Part shown: positions 18,682 to 25,062 of the stretch, piece by piece
Layout: each line of letters begins with the position of its first letter
Numbering within the stretch: the first letter of the stretch is position 1
Source: Deltaproteobacteria bacterium
Lineage (GTDB): Bacteria; Myxococcota; XYA12-FULL-58-9
Direction of reading: 5' to 3'
Assembly (NCBI GenBank): GCA_016218825.1
Contig: JACRCV010000030.1
Span: forward strand, 1-39,893
DNA length: 39,893 nucleotides
Position numbers and translations under genes: made by a program
The notes under the pieces: generated by a model
Databases searched by the model: none
What the model was told of the DNA's origin: nothing
What the model saw: only the letters and a program-made list of their open reading frames with translations

Positions 18682-21594
18682 TCAACCCTTCTCGAGGTTG
18701 GGGTTCGGGTTGTTGACCGCGGCCAGGTAGCGGGTGCGCGGCCGGGTGCCGAGGATGTCGAGGAGCTCGTAGGAGAGCGGGCTCGCCTGCAGGCCGGTGA
18801 CCTCGGCGGCGGCGTCGTTCTGGTTGCCGAAGGTGAACGCGGCCGTCGGGCAGGCCGCCTGACACGCGGTCTGCACCTCGCCGTCCAGGACGCCGCGGCC
18901 CTCCAGCTTCGCGGCGATCCGGGCGAGGTTCAAACGCTGCACGCAGTAGGTGCACTTCTCCATCACGCCGCGGGCGCGGACGGTGACGTTGGGGTTACGC
19001 AGCGCCTTGAGGCTCTCGGTGCCCTGATCGGCGAACCCGAAGAAGTTGAAGCGTCGCACCTTGTACGGACAGTTGTTGGAGCAGTAGCGCGTGCCGACGC
19101 AGCGGTTGTAGACCATCTCGTTCAGGCCTTCGCTGGAGTGCACCGTCGCGCCCACCGGACACACCGGCTCGCAGGGCGCGTTCTCGCAGTGCATGCACAT
19201 CACCGGCTGGAAGCTGACCACCGGGGCGTCGGCCGAGCCCTCGAAGTAGCGGTCGACGCGCAGCCACGCCATCTCCCGGCCCCTGGCGACCTGGTCTTTG
19301 CCGACCACCGGCACGTTGTTCTCCGCCTGGCAGGCGACGACGCAGGCGTTGCAGCCGATGCAGGCCGAGAGGTCGATGCTGAGCGCCCAGGCGTTGCCGT
19401 CGCCCTGCGGCCGCTCGGGGTACAGGCTCTGCGGCGGGCCGGCCTTGTCGTTCAGGGTCTTGGCGAAGCGCGGCGCGGCGCGATACTGCGCGGCCGAGGC
19501 GCGGCGGACGAGGTCTCGCCCCTCCATGCTGTGGTGGCTCTGGGTCGTGGCGATGAGGTGCTGGCGGCCGGTCTTCGTCAGCCGCAGGCCGTCTCTTGTC
19601 CACAGCTGCTCCGCGGTGCGCAGCCGATAGGCGTCGAAGCCGACCTGATCGCCCACCCGTCCCGCGAACCGGCGGCCGAAGCCCAGGTGCACGGTGACAC
19701 AGTCGGGCGCCTGCCCCGGCAGGATCCACACCGGCGCCTCGACGCGGCGCGCCCCGACCTCGAGGGTGACGACGTCGCCGTTCTCGAGGCCGTGGGCGAG
19801 GGCGGTCTGCGGCGCCAAGTGCGCCACGTTGTCCCAGACGATCTTGGTGAGCGGCTTGGCGAGCTCCTGCAGCCAGCCGTTGTTGGCGAAGGTCCCGTCC
19901 TTGATCGACGGGTCGGCGGCGATGAGCAGGGTCAGGCCGGTCGCGGCCGGCGCCAGCGGCGCGAGCGGCGCGGCGGGGCGCGGCAGGGCCGCGATGCTCA
20001 GCGGCGGGGCGGCGCTGCCGGCGACGAAGCCGTCGGCGAGCGCCTTGGCGAAGCGCCGGTCGCTGTCGTCCTTCCACGTCTTCTGCCAGTAGTCCTTGAC
20101 GATGTCGTGGTCGCTGCGGCCCGGAAGGTCGAGCAGCGCCGCCAGGAAGCGGTAGGCGGACTTGCCGTCGTAGAGCGGCGCGATGAGGGGCTGGAGGATG
20201 GTGACGGTGCCGTCAACGGCGCGCGCGTCGCCGAAGCTCTCGAGGGGGTGCGCCGCCGGCACGTGCCAGTGGCAGAGCGCCGAGGTCTCGTCCTCGTAGC
20301 TGCCGAGGCGGGCGCGAAACGCGACCTTCGCGAGGCGCTCGGCGAAGCGCAGATCGGCGGGGGCGGTGTAGACCGGGTTGGCCTCGATGATGAAGAGCTG
20401 ATCGACGAGGCCGGCGTCGATGTCGTGACACAGGGCGGCGAGGGACAGGGCGTCCGCCGCGGCGCGGACCTCCACGGGCTCGGTGTAGACCACGGTCTTG
20501 CCGACGTTCCTGAGGGCGCGATTCATCACGTGGCACAGGGCGTGGATCTCGGGCGGCGCGCTGCTCCCCGCCACCACCAGCGCGGCGCCGGCGTTCTGCA
20601 GCAGATCTTCGGCGACCGCGTCCACCTGCGCTTGGAGCGCGGCGGCGAGCGGCGGCGCCCGGCGGCAGAAAGGCATCGCGGCGGCGCCCGCGGTGGCGGT
20701 CGCCAGCGCCTCGGCGAGCGACGGCATGAGGGCGCGGTGCACGACGAAGCGATGGTCGGCGGCGGCGCCGGTGATCGAGGGCGTGCTCTCGAAGACGTAG
20801 AGGCGGTTGGGGGCGCGGGCGACGCCGCCGTTCTTGCGCCGCAAAGCGAAGTCGCGGGCGTGGCGGGGTGCGGCCGGGCCGTCGGCGAACAGGTCGGCGT
20901 CGAGGCTGACGATGACGCGCGCCAGGTCGAGGTGGTACTGGCTGTCGGCGTCCTGTCCGAGCGCGAGGCGGGCGCCGGCGCGGATCGAGTCAAGGGTGAG
21001 CGGCTCCCATTGATGCCAGCGCGCCGCCGGGTAGCGGGCGAGGAGCTCTTTGATCTGGTCCCCGAGAGTGGGCGAGGTGGTAGCCCCGGTGAGCAGGCGC
21101 ATCCCGGCGCCGCGCCGGAGCTTCTTGACCGCGAGCTCGGGGGCGATGGCGGTGATGAACGCCGGCCACGAGCTCGGCCAACCCGCGTGGCGAACGCTCT
21201 GCGAGCGGTCCGGGTCGTAGAGGTTGAGGATCTCGGCTTGCACCTGGGCGCTGGTGGTGCCGCGGGTCGCCGGGTGCGTCGGGTTGCCCTCGATCTTGGT
21301 GGGGCGACCCTCGTGACTCGTCACCAGCACCCCGGCCGCGTAGCCTTCGACGAGCACCGCGGTGGCGTAGGTCGTCGCCTTGCCGGGCGTCTGGCCCTCC
21401 GGGGCGTCGATGTACGGCACGATCTTCTCGACCGGTTGCCTGGTGCAGGCGGTGACCCCCGCGAGCGCCAACGACGCGCCCATCAGCTCCAGGAACGCCC
21501 GGCGCCCGACGGCGTCCTGGGTCTGCGGCGCGCACTCTGGAAACTCGGCGCCGGCGGGCGGCCGTGGCGGCGGCGGGAAAGGCGGGCGGCTCAT
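18682..21594 (-). CDS. actB: Alternative Complex III iron-sulfur subunit ActB
   Basis: A 970-residue periplasmic subunit. A twin-arginine type signal (GRRAFLELMG, residues 30-39, then TAC at 48-50) suggests Tat export. The N-terminal two thirds resemble molybdopterin oxidoreductases but, as in other ActB proteins, are not expected to bind the cofactor. The C-terminal third (about 741-916) carries the cysteine groups for four Fe-S clusters: CIGCNACVVAC, CMHCENAPCEPVCP, CVGTRYCSNNCP and CTYC...CQAACP. It relays electrons from ActC to the haems of ActA and ActE. ATG 21594 overlaps the actA stop codon (ATGA). Confidence 0.95.
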   Translation of the reverse strand: MSRPPFPPPPRPPAGAEFPECAPQTQDAVGRRAFLELMGASLALAGVTACTRQPVEKIVPYIDAPEGQTPGKATTYATAVLVEGYAAGVLVTSHEGRPTKIEGNPTHPATRGTTSAQVQAEILNLYDPDRSQSVRHAGWPSSWPAFITAIAPELAVKKLRRGAGMRLLTGATTSPTLGDQIKELLARYPAARWHQWEPLTLDSIRAGARLALGQDADSQYHLDLARVIVSLDADLFADGPAAPRHARDFALRRKNGGVARAPNRLYVFESTPSITGAAADHRFVVHRALMPSLAEALATATAGAAAMPFCRRAPPLAAALQAQVDAVAEDLLQNAGAALVVAGSSAPPEIHALCHVMNRALRNVGKTVVYTEPVEVRAAADALSLAALCHDIDAGLVDQLFIIEANPVYTAPADLRFAERLAKVAFRARLGSYEDETSALCHWHVPAAHPLESFGDARAVDGTVTILQPLIAPLYDGKSAYRFLAALLDLPGRSDHDIVKDYWQKTWKDDSDRRFAKALADGFVAGSAAPPLSIAALPRPAAPLAPLAPAATGLTLLIAADPSIKDGTFANNGWLQELAKPLTKIVWDNVAHLAPQTALAHGLENGDVVTLEVGARRVEAPVWILPGQAPDCVTVHLGFGRRFAGRVGDQVGFDAYRLRTAEQLWTRDGLRLTKTGRQHLIATTQSHHSMEGRDLVRRASAAQYRAAPRFAKTLNDKAGPPQSLYPERPQGDGNAWALSIDLSACIGCNACVVACQAENNVPVVGKDQVARGREMAWLRVDRYFEGSADAPVVSFQPVMCMHCENAPCEPVCPVGATVHSSEGLNEMVYNRCVGTRYCSNNCPYKVRRFNFFGFADQGTESLKALRNPNVTVRARGVMEKCTYCVQRLNLARIAAKLEGRGVLDGEVQTACQAACPTAAFTFGNQNDAAAEVTGLQASPLSYELLDILGTRPRTRYLAAVNNPNPNLEKG

Positions 21595-22244
21595 CGGTGA
21601 CACACCGAGCAGTCGGTGAGCTGCTCCTTGCGGATGCCGTAGAGGGCGACCAGCGCGGCGCCTCGGGTCTCTTGGTCGGCGGGTGACTGCCACCCGACGT
21701 CGAACACCGCGGCGCGGGGTCGGACGAAGCGCTCCGGCCGGCGGTGACATTCGAGGCACCACGACATCTGTAGCGAGCTCTCCTGCCACACGAGCGGCAT
21801 CTTGTCGATCGGGCCGTGGCAGGTCGTGCAGCCGATCCCCTGGCGCACGTGGATGCTGTGGTTGAAGTAGACGAAGTCCGGCAGGTCGTGGACCCGCACC
21901 CAGGCGATGCCGCGGTCGGTGGCGAAGCTCCGGCGCAGCGGCTCGAGGAGGCCGGCCTCCGACCACAGCTGGGAGTGGCAGGTCATGCAGGTCTGAACCG
22001 GCGGCAGGCCGGCGAAGGGCGAGGTCTCCACCGAGGTGTGGCAGTAGCGGCAGTCCAGGCCGACGCCGCCGACGTGGTGTTTGTGGCTGAACGGGATCGG
22101 CTGCTCGCGCGCGTCGCCGACGCGCGTCAGCCAGGCCGAGCGCGCCAGGCGATCGACGGCGACCAAGACGAAGACCACCGCCAACGCCGCGCCGACGAGC
22201 GTCGCCCGGGCAAGGGTGTTGGCGCCGGCTGGAAAGAGTTGCAT
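21591..22244 (-). CDS. actA: Alternative Complex III pentahaem cytochrome c ActA
   Basis: First gene of the respiratory operon. The 217-residue protein has an N-terminal membrane anchor (about 12-31) and five CxxCH haem sites: Cys65-His69, Cys86-His90, Cys139-His143, Cys163-His167 and Cys212-His216, the number expected for ActA. It is the periplasmic electron-carrying subunit. The stop codon overlaps actB. A promoter-like sequence and a perfect palindrome lie within 100 bp upstream. Confidence 0.95.
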   Translation of the reverse strand: MQLFPAGANTLARATLVGAALAVVFVLVAVDRLARSAWLTRVGDAREQPIPFSHKHHVGGVGLDCRYCHTSVETSPFAGLPPVQTCMTCHSQLWSEAGLLEPLRRSFATDRGIAWVRVHDLPDFVYFNHSIHVRQGIGCTTCHGPIDKMPLVWQESSLQMSWCLECHRRPERFVRPRAAVFDVGWQSPADQETRGAALVALYGIRKEQLTDCSVCHR

Positions 22245-22289
22245 CGAGCTCGCGGGCCTTCGCCGTTACGGAGCGGCAATCGTCTATCG

Positions 22290-22303
22290 TTACGACGTCG
22301 TAA
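22290..22303. promoter_or_regulatory. 14-bp perfect palindrome, candidate operator of the act-cta operon
   Basis: TTACGACGTCGTAA is identical on both strands. It lies 46 bp upstream of the actA start and, relative to the predicted minus-strand promoter, at about +4 to +17, a typical position for a repressor site. The surrounding bases are less GC-rich than the rest of the window. Confidence 0.5.
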
Positions 22304-22313
22304 GTCGGAGTGA

Positions 22314-22341
22314 AATATGAGCAGTCACGCCGGCTTGTCAA
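22314..22341 (-). promoter_or_regulatory. candidate housekeeping promoter of the act-cta operon
   Basis: On the minus strand a consensus -35 box TTGACA (22341-22336) is followed after 16 bases by CATATT (22319-22314), a 4/6 match to the -10 box. The predicted transcript starts near 22307, giving a leader of about 60 bases before actA. This is the best sigma-70 type promoter I can see in the window. Confidence 0.55.
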
Positions 22342-22362
22342 CCGCGGCGGTAATGTCGTCGC

Positions 22363-24303
22363 TCAGGCGCCGAGCTCATGGGCGATGCTCGCCGGGTCGC
22401 GGCCGGGTGCCATCGGCGTCAGTCCGAACGCCGCCTCGAGGGCTTCCGCCAACCCCGGCCACGGTCGCTCTTCGGCCAGCAGGATCACCGCCTTCAGGCC
22501 GGCGGCGGGCACCTGGTGCTCCTGGAGGAGCTCGTCGGCCGCGAGCACCAGGCGCTCGGAGAGCTCGGCGCACCACGCGGCCACGGTCAGGGCGTCCACC
22601 GTGATCTCGCCACCACCGGCGAGCACGGTCCACTCGGCGCCGACCGCCGCGCCGACGCGGGCGGCGTGGATCTGCTCCAGGAGCGCCTGGTACAACGGCG
22701 GCGCCTCGGCGACGTCGACGCCCTTTTCGCGCAGCAGGTTGACCGCGGCGCGATCGGTGAGCAGCAGGTCGGCGTCCGTGAGGCTCGCGTCCGGCCGAAA
22801 GCGGGTGCCGACCACGGTCGCCGGACCCTTGACCAACGCCACCTGGGCGTCGGCCGGACCGACCTGGACCGTGAGCCCGAAGTCCGCCGGGGTGAGGGCG
22901 ACGTCGACGCTGGCGAAGAGCGCCGCCGCCTGCGACACGGTCTCGACCGCGTCGACCCCCAACGAGCTGAGGATGTTGGTCACGGTCGGTGCGAGAGCGG
23001 GCGATGCGTGCGGCGGTAGCACCAGGGTCGCGCTCGAGGGCGGCGCGCCGGCGTAGGGCTCGAAGGCCTCGCGGATCGCCGCGGCCAACAGGTCGAGCGC
23101 GTCGATCGGGTTGCCGCCGATCTCGATGACGAGGTTATTCCCGGTGCCGCTGACGTCGAGCTGCAGCCGGCGCGCGATCGCCGCGACGTAGGGCGACGGC
23201 CAACCGCGCCCCGCCCACTGCGGCAGGCCGGAGAGCATCAGGCCCTGGTCGGCGAGGCGCAGCGCGCCCTCGTCCATCGCCAGGCACAGCGGGACGGCGC
23301 GGGTCGTCACCGCGCGTGCGCCGTCGACGAGGCCGAGGTGCAGCGCCGGCCGGCTGAGGTCCAGGATCACGTGCTCGAGGGTCGGGCCCGCAATAGGAGA
23401 CGGTGCGCTGCTGACCGGCTCCTCCTCGGTCTGGATCGCAGGCTCTGCTGCGGCCTCCAGCGCGGCTTCGATGCCCGGCTCGAGCACCTGCTCTGCGGTG
23501 AGTGCCGGCGTGGCGTCGACGGTCGGCTCGACCGTTGTTTCCACCTCGGGCGCGGTCGCCGGTGCCGGCATCTTCGGCTCGACCTCGACCTCGACGTCGA
23601 CCAGCGCGTCGGCCGCGGCGGCGGGGGAGGAGGTTCGCAGCTCCTCCGGCGCCACGTCGAGATCGACCTCGTTCTTGGCGGCGGTCGCCGGCGGCGCCTT
23701 GTCCTCGAGGTCGAGCAGCAGGTCGAGCTCGGCGTCCGCCCGGAGAGCCGCCGACGCCGCTGCCTGCGGGCTCGCGGGTGCGGGGCTCGAGGCGGGGGTG
23801 GGCGCCTTGGCGGCCGAGACCGGCTTGGCGCCCAACAAGGTGTCGAGGGCGTCCGCCTCCTCCGGGTCGAGGTCCAAGAGCGGCCCGGCGACTGCCGGAT
23901 TCGTTGCGGCCACCGGCGCGGTGACGGGCTTTTGGGGGCGGCGCTGCGGCGCGCGGGCGCCGTCACCGTGCTCGGCGACGATCTGGGTGATCAGCTGCTC
24001 CGACTGCGGGTCGAGGTCGATGAACTCGACGCCCATCCCCGGGGGGCGGTCCGGCTCGGCCGCCTCGGCGGGCTTGCGCGCCCAGCGCACCAGCCCGACG
24101 CCGCGCAGCACCCGGGTGCCGTCGGCGAGGGCATACTCGAAGTGGACGCGGGCGCCGACCGGCGCCGGATCGGAGGTGCGGATGAAGATCCCGGTCTTGG
24201 AGATGTTCTGTGCAAACCTCTCCACGAACGCCTTGCGATCCGGATACTTGAGATTGACCTTGATCCGGGTCTCGAGGCGCGCCTGACGTGTGACGGGACC
24301 CAT
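22363..24303 (-). CDS. PilZ domain fused to a degenerate Hsp70-like ATPase domain
   Basis: A 646-residue protein in three parts. Residues 1-110 are a PilZ domain of the myxobacterial TIGR02266 type with intact cyclic-di-GMP motifs, RxxxR at Arg9-Arg13 and NISKTG at 33-38. Residues 111-305 are an acidic, Ala/Pro-rich linker. Residues 308-646 follow the order of a DnaK nucleotide-binding domain: a VILDL strand and VDG turn, DALDLLAAAIREAFEPYAG, then VSQAAALFAS where DnaK has NEPTAAALAYG, and a final AGLKAVILLAEERPWPGLAE block followed by AAFGLTPM. The phosphate-binding sequences are lost: no DLGTTNS (it reads DLSRPAL), no DLGGGTFD, and no VGG. It probably senses cyclic-di-GMP and binds a partner rather than folding proteins. 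It lies 20 bp after the PDZ lipoprotein. ATG 24303 has a weak ribosome site. Confidence 0.75.
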   Translation of the reverse strand: MGPVTRQARLETRIKVNLKYPDRKAFVERFAQNISKTGIFIRTSDPAPVGARVHFEYALADGTRVLRGVGLVRWARKPAEAAEPDRPPGMGVEFIDLDPQSEQLITQIVAEHGDGARAPQRRPQKPVTAPVAATNPAVAGPLLDLDPEEADALDTLLGAKPVSAAKAPTPASSPAPASPQAAASAALRADAELDLLLDLEDKAPPATAAKNEVDLDVAPEELRTSSPAAAADALVDVEVEVEPKMPAPATAPEVETTVEPTVDATPALTAEQVLEPGIEAALEAAAEPAIQTEEEPVSSAPSPIAGPTLEHVILDLSRPALHLGLVDGARAVTTRAVPLCLAMDEGALRLADQGLMLSGLPQWAGRGWPSPYVAAIARRLQLDVSGTGNNLVIEIGGNPIDALDLLAAAIREAFEPYAGAPPSSATLVLPPHASPALAPTVTNILSSLGVDAVETVSQAAALFASVDVALTPADFGLTVQVGPADAQVALVKGPATVVGTRFRPDASLTDADLLLTDRAAVNLLREKGVDVAEAPPLYQALLEQIHAARVGAAVGAEWTVLAGGGEITVDALTVAAWCAELSERLVLAADELLQEHQVPAAGLKAVILLAEERPWPGLAEALEAAFGLTPMAPGRDPASIAHELGA

Positions 24304-24323
24304 GCGCTTGCGAGGGTGCGGGC

Positions 24324-24974
24324 TCAGTCCTTGAGGGTGTACTGCAGCACGGTTTCCTTCTTCTTGCGCAGGACCTTGACCGACAGCGGGCTGGCGCTTC
24401 TCTTCAGGGCCGCCGCGAGCTCGTCGACCGACGCCACCGGGGTCTCGTTGACCGTAGTGATGACGTCGCCGTTCTTGATGCCGAGCTGGTCGATGAACGA
24501 CTTCGGCTTCACGCCTTTGACCCCGACGCCGGTCGGCTTCGCGGGCGCGAGCTTCGGGCCTTTGCCCGCCGCCGCTTGCACCTGCCGCAGCAGCCAGCCG
24601 CGTCTTACCACGTAGTTGTCGCCGTCCGCCTCGACACCGACCTCCTCGACGCCCAACAGCGCGTCGACGTCGGCCCACGCGTTCTCGGCACCGGCCGAGG
24701 CCGCGGCGGGGGCGGGCTTGGCAGCGGCCTCGGCCACGCCCTTCTGCAGGAAGTCGATCATCTCCTCGATCTTCTTCAGGCGCTCGTTGGTCACCGCCTC
24801 GAAGCCGTCCATGCGGGTGGCGAGCTCTTTGTCGCCGCCCGCCGCGGCCGGGGCGGGCGTCCCCTCCTGGAGCTTCTTGACCTGCTGCTCGATGTTGCTG
24901 ACCCGCTGCTCCGAGACCCCGCCGCAGCCGGCGAGCACCACGCTGACAATGACGCCACAGACCATCCGCAACAT
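24324..24974 (-). CDS. PDZ-domain lipoprotein
   Basis: A 216-residue envelope protein. The signal peptide ends in the lipobox LAGC with Cys17. Residues 22-75 are predicted coiled coil (SEQRVSNIEQQVKKLQ, then further heptads). Residues 140-216 form a PDZ domain with the pattern LGIKNGDVITTVNETPVAS, as in the C-terminal domain of type II secretion protein GspC and other periplasmic adaptors. ATG 24974 has AAGGAGG exactly 6 bases upstream, the strongest ribosome site nearby; the frame is open for ten more codons upstream. It sits between alaS and the PilZ-Hsp70 gene, probably in one transcript. Confidence 0.85.
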   Translation of the reverse strand: MLRMVCGVIVSVVLAGCGGVSEQRVSNIEQQVKKLQEGTPAPAAAGGDKELATRMDGFEAVTNERLKKIEEMIDFLQKGVAEAAAKPAPAAASAGAENAWADVDALLGVEEVGVEADGDNYVVRRGWLLRQVQAAAGKGPKLAPAKPTGVGVKGVKPKSFIDQLGIKNGDVITTVNETPVASVDELAAALKRSASPLSVKVLRKKKETVLQYTLKD

Positions 24975-24985
24975 CAGGAACCTCC

Positions 24986-25021
24986 TTAGAAAGGACGAAG
25001 CCACCGTCGTCGTTCGGCCAT
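24986..25021 (-). other. 11-codon upstream reading frame before the PDZ lipoprotein
   Basis: ATG 25021 opens a reading frame encoding MAERRRWLRPF. Its TAA stop codon overlaps the first bases of the AAGGAGG ribosome site of the PDZ lipoprotein gene. Such overlap can couple or attenuate translation. There is no strong Shine-Dalgarno sequence before it, so it may be chance. Confidence 0.25.
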
Positions 25022-25062
25022 CGTAATCCGGCCCCCCGCGGCAAGCAAAATTTTCTCTCTGG

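Noticed and set aside
24975-25062. Intrinsic terminator between alaS and the PDZ lipoprotein gene
   Set aside because: An A/T-rich patch (CAAAATTTTC) is present, but no adjoining GC stem of useful length could be built.
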